DNA of 35,896 bases, taken from Azonexus sp. Its GTDB lineage: Bacteria > Pseudomonadota > Gammaproteobacteria > Burkholderiales > Rhodocyclaceae. Both the position numbers and the translations under genes were made by a program. Shown here piece by piece: positions 8,775 through 16,538 of the stretch. The notes beneath the pieces are model-generated. The model was not told the origin of the DNA. It saw only the letters and a list, made by a program, of their open reading frames with translations, and did no database searches. The stretch's first letter is position 1, and every line of letters begins with the position of its first letter. The stretch is from assembly GCA_030691385.1 (NCBI GenBank), contig JAUYEI010000087.1, positions 1 to 35,896 of the forward strand, written 5' to 3'.

Positions 8775-9545
8775 TCATTGGCGCCGGCGGAACACCCAGC
8801 TCTTGTCGTCGGATGCTTCGGGCGCGAAAGCGTAGCCGTCTTCGGCAAAATCCTTGAGCCCTTCCGGCTCGCTCAGCCGGTTCACCACGGCGTAGCGCGT
8901 CATCAGGCCGCGCGCCCGCTTGGCATAGAAACTGATGATCTTGTATTGGCCGTTCTTCCAGTCCTCGAACACCGGCTGGATGACCGTTCCATTGATCTTG
9001 CGGCCAACGGCGGCCTTGAAATATTCCTCGGAAGCGAGGTTGACCGCGACCGGCCGCGGCATGTCGGCCAGTTCCGCATTGATCGCCTTGAGCAGGCGCT
9101 CGCCCCAGTAGGCGTAAAGATCCTTGCCGGCCTTGTTGGCAAACTTGGTCCCCATTTCCAGGCGGTAAGGCTGCATGAGGTCGAGCGGCTTGAGGATGCC
9201 GTAGAGGCCGGACAGGATGCGCACACGTTGCTGGGCGAAGTCGAGATCGTCGGCACCCAGCGTTTTTGCCGCCAGCCCGTCGTAAACATCGCCGTCGAAG
9301 GCGAGCACGGCCTGCTTGGCATTTTCCGGCGTGAAGGGCAGCGACCAGTCGGCGTAGCGAGTGAAATTGAGCAGCGCCAGCGGGTCGGAGAGGTCCATCA
9401 AATTGGAAATATCGGCCGGCGACAGCTTGCGCAGCTTCTTGATCAAGGCTTCCGACTGCTTCAGATAGGCCGGCTGGGTGTGCGTGGCGACGTGCGGCGG
9501 GGTCTTGTAATCAAGCGATTTGGCGGGTGACAGGAAGATAAGCAT
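8775..9545 (-). CDS. yaaA: Peroxide stress protein YaaA (DUF328)
   Basis: 256 residues, the family length. YaaA lowers free intracellular iron and protects DNA and proteins during hydrogen peroxide stress in E. coli. The sequence starts [12 protein letters not shown], the diagnostic DUF328 opening, and contains [37 protein letters not shown]-like and [13 protein letters not shown] blocks. It is the first gene of the presumed yaaA-eutBC unit; the pairing with ethanolamine degradation is unusual. A perfect dyad (9576-9595) sits just upstream, between it and the divergent DUF2863 gene. Confidence 0.95.
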   Translation of the reverse strand: MLIFLSPAKSLDYKTPPHVATHTQPAYLKQSEALIKKLRKLSPADISNLMDLSDPLALLNFTRYADWSLPFTPENAKQAVLAFDGDVYDGLAAKTLGADDLDFAQQRVRILSGLYGILKPLDLMQPYRLEMGTKFANKAGKDLYAYWGERLLKAINAELADMPRPVAVNLASEEYFKAAVGRKINGTVIQPVFEDWKNGQYKIISFYAKRARGLMTRYAVVNRLSEPEGLKDFAEDGYAFAPEASDDKSWVFRRRQ

Positions 9546-9575
9546 GGGCTGACTCGAAGGTTTGTGCTGTGCCTC

Positions 9576-9595
9576 ATTTTACCGGCTGGTAAAAT
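9576..9595. promoter_or_regulatory. Palindrome with back-to-back -10-like hexamers
   Basis: ATTTTACC-GGCT-GGTAAAAT is a perfect 8-bp dyad in the 77-nt divergent gap. Each arm reads TAAAAT outward, so it could hold both -10 boxes (for yaaA and DUF2863) or an operator shared by them. Confidence 0.45.
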
Positions 9596-9622
9596 TACAT
9601 CTTTGAATTTTCTGGACACCCG

Positions 9623-10795
9623 ATGAAACGTACCCGCTTTGGCTCGCGCGACCGACTTTCCCGCGACGCGGCCGAACTGCAACGTCTGGCCAGCGGCCTT
9701 TCCGAATCCGGTGGCAAGCTGGAAGACGCCTACTGGGAAGCGCAACTGGCCGAAGTCGTCGACAGCCTGCTCAAAAATGGCGCCGAGGACGACATCAACA
9801 CCGCGCTCGACCGCCTGTTCGAGGCCAACCCGCGCGCTCACGACGAACTGGCCGACATGGTCGAATCGCGGGCCGAAACAAACCGGGTCGAAGCTCAGGG
9901 TCAGGAATACGACATCCAGCTCTTCGCGGCGCCCGTCCTCGCCTGGTCACGATTCTCGATCCCCGCCAGTCCGCTGCCCAAGAGCACGCTGCAGGCGCTG
10001 CATGTGCATCTCGGCGCCCATGTCTTTGGCGGCGACGCCCGCGTCGCGCTGGCCGATTTCCTGTTCAGCCCGGACCAGTTGCCGCGCAGCTTCTGCGACA
10101 CCTGGCAACTGACCAAACTGCTCGGCGAAGCGGCGCTGGCCGGCAAACATCTGGGTATCGACACCGCCGACATGGCCGAAACCAACCGTTTCCTCTCCGA
10201 CGTCCGCTACATCGTCGGCACCGTCGTCGTGCCGCGCGGCAAGCCGCTGTTCCGCTGGAACGAAAAGGACGGCAACAAGGAAACCGCGCTCAAGGAATGG
10301 ATCAAGCAGGGCAGCCCGAATATCGAGCCGCTGCTCACCGGCTGCGCCTGGCAACCGCTGCTGCCGGATTCCTACCATGCCTCCTGCCGCAACGCCGACC
10401 GCCTGTCGCGGCCGTATTCGCTCAAGGCCTCGGTCGCCTTCCTGCAGAGCATGCTCGCGCTCATGCCGGCTGACATCCGCGCCGTCGTCGGCCCGTGCTA
10501 CGACCGCCGCATGGAGGAATACCGCGTCGGCCTCGGCCCGACGACCGGTGACGAGGTCTATCACGGCATCGTCTGGCCGCTGCTCGGCGCCGAAGACGAA
10601 GCCACCGACGCCGCCGGCGAAATCGAAGCCGTGCTGCGCGAAGCCGGCGTCAAGGATGTGGTTTTCCTCGACCACCACTTCCCGATGGAATTCTGCGACG
10701 ACTGCGGCGCCCCGCTCTTCCCCAACCGCGAAGCCGAACTGGTGCACGCCGAAATGCCGGAACAGCCGGCGGCCGACTCGCAGGTGCTGCACTGA
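9623..10795 (+). CDS. DUF2863 family protein
   Basis: 390 residues. I recognise the betaproteobacterial DUF2863 pattern: a polar N-terminus (MKRTRFGSRDRLSRDAAEL), an ILE/ASP-rich middle with VLAWSRFSIP, SYHASCRNADR, and a C-terminal Cys pair (FCDDCGAPLFPN) that could bind a metal or form a disulfide. There is no signal peptide, so it is probably cytoplasmic. No biochemical function is known to me. Start: the first ATG after the -10-like TAAAAT at 9590. It is monocistronic on the plus strand, followed by an inverted repeat and then bioA. Confidence 0.85.
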   Translation: MKRTRFGSRDRLSRDAAELQRLASGLSESGGKLEDAYWEAQLAEVVDSLLKNGAEDDINTALDRLFEANPRAHDELADMVESRAETNRVEAQGQEYDIQLFAAPVLAWSRFSIPASPLPKSTLQALHVHLGAHVFGGDARVALADFLFSPDQLPRSFCDTWQLTKLLGEAALAGKHLGIDTADMAETNRFLSDVRYIVGTVVVPRGKPLFRWNEKDGNKETALKEWIKQGSPNIEPLLTGCAWQPLLPDSYHASCRNADRLSRPYSLKASVAFLQSMLALMPADIRAVVGPCYDRRMEEYRVGLGPTTGDEVYHGIVWPLLGAEDEATDAAGEIEAVLREAGVKDVVFLDHHFPMEFCDDCGAPLFPNREAELVHAEMPEQPAADSQVLH

Positions 10796-10818
10796 GTGCG
10801 ATGAAATGCTTGATTGAA

Positions 10819-10897
10819 ACGCAGAGACGCAGAGACGCGGAGAAAACCCCACAAAGATTTTCTCGTTGTATCTCTCTGCGTCTCCGCGTCTCCGCGG
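10819..10897. repeat. Inverted repeat built from short GACGC(A/G)GA units
   Basis: The left arm (10819-10843) repeats the unit ACGCAGAG / ACGCGGAG. The right arm (10872-10897) carries the same units on the other strand (TCTCTGCGTCTCCGCG). This is a widespread dispersed intergenic motif in environmental Proteobacteria. It could fold into a long hairpin in the DUF2863-bioA gap and act as terminator or mRNA stabiliser. There is no T-run. Confidence 0.7.
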
Positions 10898-10913
10898 TAA
10901 GGTTTTGACCTTG

Positions 10914-12266
10914 ATGCCCTCACCGTCGAACGCCGACTGGCTGGCGCGCAGCCAGGCCGCCGTCTGGCATCCGTGCACGCAGATGCAGCACCACGCGCAG
11001 ACCGGCAGGCCCGGCCACCTGCCGCTCGTGCCCATCGCCCGCGGCGAAGGCGCCTGGCTTTACGACTTCGACGGCAAGCGCTACCTCGACGGCATCAGCT
11101 CGTGGTGGACCAACCTGTTCGGCCACGCCAACCCGCGCATCAACGCGGCTTTGCGCGACCAGCTCGAAACCCTCGAACACGTCATGCTGGCCGGCTTCAC
11201 GCACCAACCCGTGGTCGAGCTTTCCGAACGGCTAAGCGCCCTGACCGGCGGCGCCCTCGGCCATGCCTTCTACGCCTCGGACGGCGCCTCGGCCACCGAG
11301 ATTGCGCTCAAGATGAGCTTTCACTACTGGCGCAACATCGGCCGGCCGGAGAAAGCCGAATTCCTCTGCCTGCAGGGCAGTTACCACGGCGAAACGGTCG
11401 GTGCACTGGCCGTCACCGACGTCGCCATCTTCAAGAATGCCTACGCGCCGCTCGTCCGCGCCGCCACGGTCGTCCCCTCGCCCGATTTCCGCCAGGCCGA
11501 AGCCAGTGAGTCGCCGGCCGATGTCGCCCGCCGCGCCGCTGCCGCACTGGAAGCTCACCTCGAAAAGCATGGCGAAAATATCGCCGCCCTCATCGTCGAA
11601 CCGCTCGTGCAAGGCGCCGCCGGCATGGCGATGTACGACCCCGAATACCTGCGCCTCGCCCGCCAGCTCTGCGACCGCTACGAAGTGCACCTGATCTGCG
11701 ACGAAATCGCCGTCGGCTGCGGCCGTACCGGCAGCTTCTTCGCCCACGAGCAGGCTGACATCCGCCCCGACCTCATGTGCCTGTCGAAAGGCATCTCCGG
11801 CGGCTACCTGCCGCTCTCCATCGTCCTGTCCAGCGACACCATCTACAACGCCTTCCTCGACGATTCGGTCGCCCGCGCCTTCCTCCACTCGCATTCCTAC
11901 ACCGGCAACCCGCTGGCCTGCCGCGCCGCGCTCGCCACGCTCGACATTTTCCAGTCCGACGACGTTCTCACGGTCAACCGGAAAAAAGCGCAAAAAATGA
12001 AATCCGCCCTCGCCCCGCTGGCCGACCACCCGCAAGTCAAACACCTGCGCCAGCGCGGCATGATCGCCGCCTTCGACGTCGCCACCGCCGACCCGCACTT
12101 CTCGCGCAAGTTCTACCGCGCCGCACTGGAGCGTGAAGCGCTGATCCGGCCGATCGGCAACACGGTTTACCTGATGCCGCCGTACATCGTCAGCGACGAG
12201 GACATTGACCATCTGGGCGCAGCGATCAAGGGCGCACTGGCAGATTCAATAGCTGGGCACATATGA
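10914..12266 (+). CDS. bioA: Adenosylmethionine-8-amino-7-oxononanoate aminotransferase
   Basis: Biotin pathway enzyme: transfers an amino group from SAM to KAPA to form DAPA, using PLP. 450 residues. Visible: VWHPCTQM near the N-terminus, FYASDGASATEIALKM, QGSYHGETVG, ICDEIAVGCGRTG with Asp263, the Schiff-base lysine in CLSKGISGG (Lys292), and the C-terminal VYLMPPYI. I start at ATG 10914 (MPSPSNADW); the upstream in-frame ATG at 10866 falls inside the inverted repeat. Odd: residues 353-363 (TVNRKKAQKMK) are encoded by a copy of the 33-bp dispersed repeat, with A-rich codons unlike the rest of the gene. Family members have a similar NR...A..M stretch here, so function is probably kept. Confidence 0.96.
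   Translation: MPSPSNADWLARSQAAVWHPCTQMQHHAQTGRPGHLPLVPIARGEGAWLYDFDGKRYLDGISSWWTNLFGHANPRINAALRDQLETLEHVMLAGFTHQPVVELSERLSALTGGALGHAFYASDGASATEIALKMSFHYWRNIGRPEKAEFLCLQGSYHGETVGALAVTDVAIFKNAYAPLVRAATVVPSPDFRQAEASESPADVARRAAAALEAHLEKHGENIAALIVEPLVQGAAGMAMYDPEYLRLARQLCDRYEVHLICDEIAVGCGRTGSFFAHEQADIRPDLMCLSKGISGGYLPLSIVLSSDTIYNAFLDDSVARAFLHSHSYTGNPLACRAALATLDIFQSDDVLTVNRKKAQKMKSALAPLADHPQVKHLRQRGMIAAFDVATADPHFSRKFYRAALEREALIRPIGNTVYLMPPYIVSDEDIDHLGAAIKGALADSIAGHI
11970..12002 (+). repeat. Dispersed 33-bp repeat, copy 3, inside bioA
   Basis: Core ACGGTCAACCGG, then AAAAAA and a second run of six A ending TGAAA; no indels against the consensus. It is read in frame as Thr-Val-Asn-Arg-Lys-Lys. Confidence 0.85.
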
Positions 12267-12583
12267 ACGTACTGAGACAACGATTAGTTGATTCGGCCGC
12301 TATGCAAGGAATGACCTCCGTACAAAAGGGTTACGACTTCAAATTCAACGGGGCTCGCTACCAAGTCAAAGGCAATCGCCCCAGTGGCAAGCCCGGAAGT
12401 TTGGTTACATGGGTGCCCAAAGCGACAAATTACGAATGGGATTATCTGGTCTGGGTTCTCTATAGTCCTCGGTATGAGATTCAAGAAGCTTGGCTTTGGG
12501 ATGTATCAGACTACAAATCATCCTTCGATTCGGTTAAGCGGCTTTCCCCGGCACATTACCGACGGGGAAAACAACTAGCCTGA
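12263..12583 (+). CDS. Small hypothetical protein, probably a 5'-truncated remnant (DUF6998-like)
   Basis: 106 residues, ATG overlapping the bioA stop by four bases. The segment KGYDFKFNGARYQVKGNRPSGKPGS through the C-terminus RLSPAHYRRGKQL resembles a family of small proteins of about 150 residues that I associate with DUF6998; the assignment is from memory. In those the KGYD block is preceded by some 40 residues that are missing here, so the present start probably recruits a chance ATG. Base composition is less GC-rich than bioA and bioF. It may be expressed through coupling to bioA, but is more likely a decaying import. Confidence 0.55.
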   Translation: MNVLRQRLVDSAAMQGMTSVQKGYDFKFNGARYQVKGNRPSGKPGSLVTWVPKATNYEWDYLVWVLYSPRYEIQEAWLWDVSDYKSSFDSVKRLSPAHYRRGKQLA

Positions 12584-12625
12584 TAACTCAACCGAGCATC
12601 AGACAATCATATAGAACCACCATCC

Positions 12626-12654
12626 TTGCCAATTTTTGCCAAGCCCTCTACGAT
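12626..12654 (+). promoter_or_regulatory. Promoter of parDE inside the biotin operon
   Basis: TTGCCA (12626-12631), a 17-nt spacer and TACGAT (12649-12654) give a good sigma70 match. The -10 lies only 6 nt before the parD ATG at 12661, so the mRNA would be leaderless or nearly so. Confidence 0.55.
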
Positions 12655-12660
12655 AAGCCC

Positions 12661-12900
12661 ATGAGCACGATGAACATTTCCCTACCCGATTCGCTGAAAA
12701 CCTTCGTCGACGAGCAGGTTAGCCAGCGCGGCTACGGCACGAGCAGCGAGTATGTGCGCGAGCTGATTCGCAAGGATCAGGATCGCCTGCAGTTGCGCGG
12801 GCTATTGCTGGCTGGCGCAGCTTCGGCGCCGGCGGTAGTAGCTGATGCGGCCTATTTTGCAGGCCTGCGCGCGCGTGTGGCCCAACAAACCGGGCAGTGA
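12661..12900 (+). CDS. parD: ParD-family antitoxin
   Basis: 79 residues. The N-terminal half is a ribbon-helix-helix: MNISLPDSLKTFVDEQVSQRGYGTSSEYVRELIRKDQ, the classic ParD/CC2985 signature with a beta strand that binds DNA and helices that dimerise. The C-terminal tail would wrap the toxin. ParD antitoxins neutralise ParE and autorepress their promoter. The parE start overlaps the parD stop (GTGA). The start is either the ATG at 12661 or the in-frame ATG at 12670; there is no clear ribosome site for either. Confidence 0.9.
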   Translation: MSTMNISLPDSLKTFVDEQVSQRGYGTSSEYVRELIRKDQDRLQLRGLLLAGAASAPAVVADAAYFAGLRARVAQQTGQ

Positions 12901-13226
12901 GGACCAAGCCGGTCATCCCGCGCGAACAGGCCAATCGGGATATCGACGAAACGCTTGCCTACTATCTGGGCGAAGGTTCGGAAAGCGCAGCCCTCGGCTT
13001 CATCGACACTCTCGAGCAGGCCTACGCACACATTGCCCGTCACCCGGCTTCAGGCGCAGTTCATTACGCCCACGAACTGAATCTCCCCGGCCTGCGTTTC
13101 TGGCCGCTCAAACGCTATCCTTACCTGGTTTTTTACGTCGAGCAGGAAACGCATATCGATGTCTGGCGCGTACTCAATGCTAAACGCGACATTCCCGCCT
13201 GGCTTCAGGAAAATAACGCCCCATGA
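12897..13226 (+). CDS. parE: ParE-family toxin (RelE/ParE superfamily)
   Basis: 109 residues starting with GTG that overlaps the parD stop. ParE toxins poison DNA gyrase. Features: IPREQANRDIDETLAYYLGEGSESAALGFIDTLEQAYAHIARHPASG, the two-helix hairpin of the family, then LRFWPLKRYPYLVFYVEQETHIDVWRVLNAKRDIPAWL, the beta-sheet core with the usual conserved Arg and the VWRVLHARRD-like strand. It ends with an ATGA overlap into bioF, so ribosomes leaving parE may re-initiate on bioF. It looks intact. Confidence 0.9.
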   Translation: MRTKPVIPREQANRDIDETLAYYLGEGSESAALGFIDTLEQAYAHIARHPASGAVHYAHELNLPGLRFWPLKRYPYLVFYVEQETHIDVWRVLNAKRDIPAWLQENNAP

Positions 13227-14398
13227 CCACCTCCCCGCTTGAAGACCGCCTGACCGCCGAACTCGCTGACATCGAAACCGCCGGCCTGACCCGCCGCCGC
13301 CGCGTGCTGGAAAGCCCCTGCGGCCGCATCGCCACGGTGGACGGGAAAAATCTGCTGAATTTCGCCGCCAACGATTACCTCGGGCTGGCCGGCAATCCCG
13401 GGATTGCCCGGGCGCTGGCTGACGGGGCAATGCAATGGGGCGCCGGCAGCGGGGCGTCGCATCTGGTCAGCGGCCATCTGGCGCCGCACGAGGCGCTGGA
13501 AAAGGAAATCGCCGCTTTCAGCGGCTTTCCGCGCGCCCTCACTTTTTCCACCGGCTACCTCGCCAACCTCGCCGTCACGCCGACGCTGGCCGGGCGCGGC
13601 GACGCGGTGTTCGCCGACAAGCTCAACCACGCCTCGCTGATCGACGCCATGCAGCAGGCCAAGGCCAACGGCGCCGACGTTCAGCGCTACGCGCACAACG
13701 ACGTCGCGGCGCTCGAAAAGCTGCTGGCCGCCAGCACCGCCGCGCACAAGGTCATCGTCACCGACGCGGTCTTCAGCATGGACGGCGACCTCGCGCCGCT
13801 GCCGCTGATCTTCGCGCTGGCCGAGCGTTACGACGCCTGGCTGGTCATCGACGACGCGCACGGCTTCGGCGTCCTCGGTGCACATGGCCAGGGCAGCCTC
13901 GCCCACTTCAACCTGCCCGCCTCACCGCGCATTTTGCTCATGGGCACGCTGGGCAAGGCGGCCGGCGTCGGCGGCGCCTTCGTCGCCGGTTCGGAAACCG
14001 CCATCGAATACCTGCTGCAAAAAGGCCGCAGCTACATTTTCACGACGGCCCAGCCGCCGGCGATCGCCTGCGCGCTGTCGAAGAGCCTGCAACTGATCAA
14101 AAACGGCGACGCCCTGCGTGCCAACCTGATGACCCGCATCGGCCAGTTGCGCGACGGGCTGGCCGGCCTGCCACTCACGCTGCTGCCATCACTGACGGCC
14201 ATCCAGCCGCTCATCGTCGGCGACAATGACGCCGCCGTCGCCCTCGCCAAAGCCTTGTGGGAGCGCGGCCTGTGGGTGCCGGCCATCCGCCCGCCGACGG
14301 TACCGAAAGGCACGGCACGCCTGCGTATTTCGGTTTCCGCCGCACACACTGAAGCCGACATCGACCAACTCGTCACCGCCCTGAAGGAACTGGCATGA
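13223..14398 (+). CDS. bioF: 8-amino-7-oxononanoate synthase
   Basis: PLP enzyme condensing pimeloyl-ACP with alanine to give KAPA. 391 residues. Motifs: NFAANDYLGLAG (47-58), GSGASHLVSGH, FSTGYLANLAV, DEV-type strand SMDGDLAPL, LVIDDAHGFGVLG with the PLP-ring Asp, and the Schiff-base lysine in MGTLGKAAGVGG (Lys245). Its ATG overlaps the parE stop and its stop overlaps the bioH ATG (ATGA both times), so expression is tied to both neighbours. No ribosome site of its own is evident. Confidence 0.96.
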   Translation: MTTSPLEDRLTAELADIETAGLTRRRRVLESPCGRIATVDGKNLLNFAANDYLGLAGNPGIARALADGAMQWGAGSGASHLVSGHLAPHEALEKEIAAFSGFPRALTFSTGYLANLAVTPTLAGRGDAVFADKLNHASLIDAMQQAKANGADVQRYAHNDVAALEKLLAASTAAHKVIVTDAVFSMDGDLAPLPLIFALAERYDAWLVIDDAHGFGVLGAHGQGSLAHFNLPASPRILLMGTLGKAAGVGGAFVAGSETAIEYLLQKGRSYIFTTAQPPAIACALSKSLQLIKNGDALRANLMTRIGQLRDGLAGLPLTLLPSLTAIQPLIVGDNDAAVALAKALWERGLWVPAIRPPTVPKGTARLRISVSAAHTEADIDQLVTALKELA

Positions 14399-15108
14399 CC
14401 GCTCCCCTCGTTTTCCTCCCCGGCTGGTGCCTGGGCAGCACCCCGCTCAATGCCACGGTGAACCGGATAAATGGCCAGATTTTCGAATTGCCCGGCTACG
14501 GCAGTGCGCCGCTGATTGCCGATTTCTACACCGCGGCCGACGATATCGCCACCCGCCTGCAAGCCGGCACGACGCTGGCCGGCTGGTCGCTCGGCGCCCA
14601 ACTGGCGCTGGCCGTCGCCGCCCGCCATCCGGACAAGGTCGGCAAGCTCATTCTCGTTGCCGGCACCACTTCCTTCGTCCAGCGCGACGGCTGGCCGCAC
14701 GCCATGGCCCCGGCCATGCTGGCCGAGTTCGCCGCCAGCATCGCGGCCGATGTCGAAGCCATGCTGCCGCGCTTCGTCGGCGGCTTCAACCGCGGCGATG
14801 CCCGCGCCAAGACCGTCACCCTCGAACTGCTCCAACTGGCCGACCCGCGCCCGTCCGGCGACGTGCTGGCGACCGGCCTCAACTGGCTGCGCGACATCGA
14901 CCTGCGCGACATCGCGCCGCAGGTCAAGGCACCGACCCTGCTCATCCACGGCGCCGCCGATCCGCTCATGCCGCTCGGCGCCGCCGAAGCCCTCGCCGCC
15001 CTGATTCCCGGTGCGAAACTGGCAGTTTTCGACGACTGCGCCCACGCCCCCTTCATGTCCAGGCCGGACGATTTCGTCGCCACCGTGCACCAATTCCTGA
15101 ATGACTAG
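14395..15108 (+). CDS. bioH: Pimeloyl-ACP methyl ester carboxylesterase
   Basis: Hydrolyses the methyl ester of pimeloyl-ACP, ending the BioC-BioH route to the pimeloyl chain. 237 residues with an alpha/beta-hydrolase fold: LVFLPGW (oxyanion), GWSLGAQLA with nucleophile Ser65, HGAADPLMP with Asp189 and CAHAPF with His217. Shares eight bases with bioC. Odd: residues 21-31 (TVNRINGQIFE) fall on a diverged copy of the 33-bp repeat, between the oxyanion strand and LPGYG. The segment is 20 residues long between GW and LPG, about as in other BioH proteins. Confidence 0.92.
   Translation: MTAPLVFLPGWCLGSTPLNATVNRINGQIFELPGYGSAPLIADFYTAADDIATRLQAGTTLAGWSLGAQLALAVAARHPDKVGKLILVAGTTSFVQRDGWPHAMAPAMLAEFAASIAADVEAMLPRFVGGFNRGDARAKTVTLELLQLADPRPSGDVLATGLNWLRDIDLRDIAPQVKAPTLLIHGAADPLMPLGAAEALAALIPGAKLAVFDDCAHAPFMSRPDDFVATVHQFLND
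14455..14486 (+). repeat. Dispersed repeat, copy 4 (diverged), inside bioH
   Basis: ACGGTGAACCGG (one mismatch in the core), ATAAA instead of six A, then a degenerate second tract. It is one base shorter than the other copies and is read in the same frame (Thr-Val-Asn-Arg). Confidence 0.6.
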
Positions 15109-15862
15109 ACCTTCCAAGGCGCGTATCCGGCAATCCTTCGAGCGCGCCGCCCCGACCTACGACAGCGCCGCCGACATCCAGCGTCGCATCTGCACGCAAC
15201 TGGCCGACGGCCTGCCGGCCATCGCCCCGGCCCGCCTGCTCGATGCCGGCTGCGGCACCGGCTTTGCCCAGGCCGACCTGCTCGCCCGCTTCCCGGAGGC
15301 CCACGCCGTCGCCCTCGACCTCTCGCCGGCCATGCTCGACCGGGTCAGCGCGCCGTGCTGCCGCATCGCCGGCGATCTCGAACACCTGCCACTGGCCGAC
15401 GCCAGCCTTGATCTTTACTGGTCCAGCCTCGCCGTTCAGTGGTGCGATCTGGCCACGGCGCTGCGCGAAGCCCACCGCACGCTGCGCCCGGCCGGCCTTG
15501 TTGCCCTGGCCAGCCTTGGTCCGGCGACCTTCCACGAGCTTCGCCACGCCTTCGCCGAGGTCGACCACTACCGCCACACGCTGAGTTTCCACAGCGTGGA
15601 CGAAATCCGCAAAATCGCCGTCAATCTCGGGTTTGCTACGGTCAACCCGAAAAAAGGCACAAAAATCGCACACTACGCCGACTTCAAGACGCTGCTTCGC
15701 GCCGTCAAGGCCATCGGCGCCAACCAGCTCGGCGACGGCCGGCGCACCAGCCTCATGAGCCGCGCTACCTTCCTGCGCGCCGAAGCCGCCTACGAGCAGC
15801 TGCGCACCCCGGCCGGCCTGCCGCTGACCTACGACGTGATCTACCTTTACACCAGCAAATGA
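15101..15862 (+). CDS. bioC: Malonyl-ACP O-methyltransferase
   Basis: SAM-dependent methyltransferase that caps malonyl-ACP so that fatty-acid synthesis can build the pimeloyl chain. 253 residues. RIRQSFERAAPTYDSAADIQR is the BioC opening; motif I is LLDAGCGTG (46-54), then VALDLSPAML, and LYWSSLAVQWC is the characteristic LxxSNLALQW-type block. The C-terminus HYADFKTLLRAVKAIGANQ is also typical. Residues 180-190 (TVNPKKGTKIA) are encoded by a copy of the 33-bp repeat without change in the expected length. Confidence 0.94.
   Translation: MTRPSKARIRQSFERAAPTYDSAADIQRRICTQLADGLPAIAPARLLDAGCGTGFAQADLLARFPEAHAVALDLSPAMLDRVSAPCCRIAGDLEHLPLADASLDLYWSSLAVQWCDLATALREAHRTLRPAGLVALASLGPATFHELRHAFAEVDHYRHTLSFHSVDEIRKIAVNLGFATVNPKKGTKIAHYADFKTLLRAVKAIGANQLGDGRRTSLMSRATFLRAEAAYEQLRTPAGLPLTYDVIYLYTSK
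15638..15670 (+). repeat. Dispersed 33-bp repeat, copy 5, inside bioC
   Basis: Exact core ACGGTCAACC, then CGAAAAAA, and a second A5 tract. No indels against the consensus. It is read as Thr-Val-Asn-Pro-Lys-Lys. Confidence 0.8.
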
Positions 15863-15872
15863 GCGCCCCAAA

Positions 15873-16538
15873 ATGAGCTCCGCCTATTTCCTGACCGGCA
15901 CCGACACCGAAATCGGCAAGACTTTCATCACCTGCGCCCTGCTCCACCGCGCCGGGCTGGATGGCTTCAAAGGGGTCGGCCTCAAGCCGATCGCCGCCGG
16001 CACCGATGCTGCCGGGCTCAACGACGATGTCGAAGCGATCCGCGCCGCCAGCAATGTCGAACTGCCGCGCCAGATCATCAACCCCTATTGTTTCCAGCCC
16101 GCCATCGCCCCGCACATCGCCGCGGCGGAAGCGGGCGTAGCCATCGATTTCAAGACGATCAAGTCGAGTTGCGACGCGGCCAGGCAGCAGGCCGATCTGG
16201 TCATCGTCGAAGGCGTCGGTGGATTTTGTGTGCCGTTAAGCGGCGAGCAGAGCACGGCCGACCTCGCCGTCGACCTGCGCTTGCCGGTCATCCTCGTCGT
16301 CGGCATGCGTCTTGGCTGTATCAACCACGCGCTGCTCACGGCCGAAGCCATCGCCGCCCGCGGCCTGCAGCTAGTCGGCTGGGTCGCCAACCGTATCGAC
16401 CCGATGATGTCCCGCTTTGAAGAAAATTTGGCAACGCTGCAAACCTTGCTGCCGGCCCCCTTGCTCGGCATCGTGCCCTACGGTCCGCAAGGCGGCGCCA
16501 GAGGCGCCGCCGCTTTCCTCAAACTACCCGGCGCTTAA
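15873..16538 (+). CDS. bioD: ATP-dependent dethiobiotin synthetase
   Basis: Closes the ureido ring of dethiobiotin from DAPA, CO2 and ATP. 221 residues. The P-loop GTDTEIGKT is at residues 9-17, followed by GLKPIAAGTD, the ENPYCFQPAIAPHIAA-like segment, VEGVGGFCVPL (motif EGAGG variant with Val) and GCINHALLTAEAI. Ten bases separate it from bioC. It is the last gene of the operon; bioB, needed for the final step, is not in the window. Its end overlaps the convergent Hpt gene by 15 bases. Confidence 0.95.
   Translation: MSSAYFLTGTDTEIGKTFITCALLHRAGLDGFKGVGLKPIAAGTDAAGLNDDVEAIRAASNVELPRQIINPYCFQPAIAPHIAAAEAGVAIDFKTIKSSCDAARQQADLVIVEGVGGFCVPLSGEQSTADLAVDLRLPVILVVGMRLGCINHALLTAEAIAARGLQLVGWVANRIDPMMSRFEENLATLQTLLPAPLLGIVPYGPQGGARGAAAFLKLPGA

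Noticed and set aside
10819-10897. CRISPR-like short repeats before bioA
   Set aside because: The units are 8-9 bp, adjacent and inverted, with no spacers of constant length.
10561-10923. Minus-strand frame with RGDAETQRD...FLRVSASLR
   Set aside because: This is the well-known spurious translation of the GACGCAGAG-type inverted repeat and not a gene.
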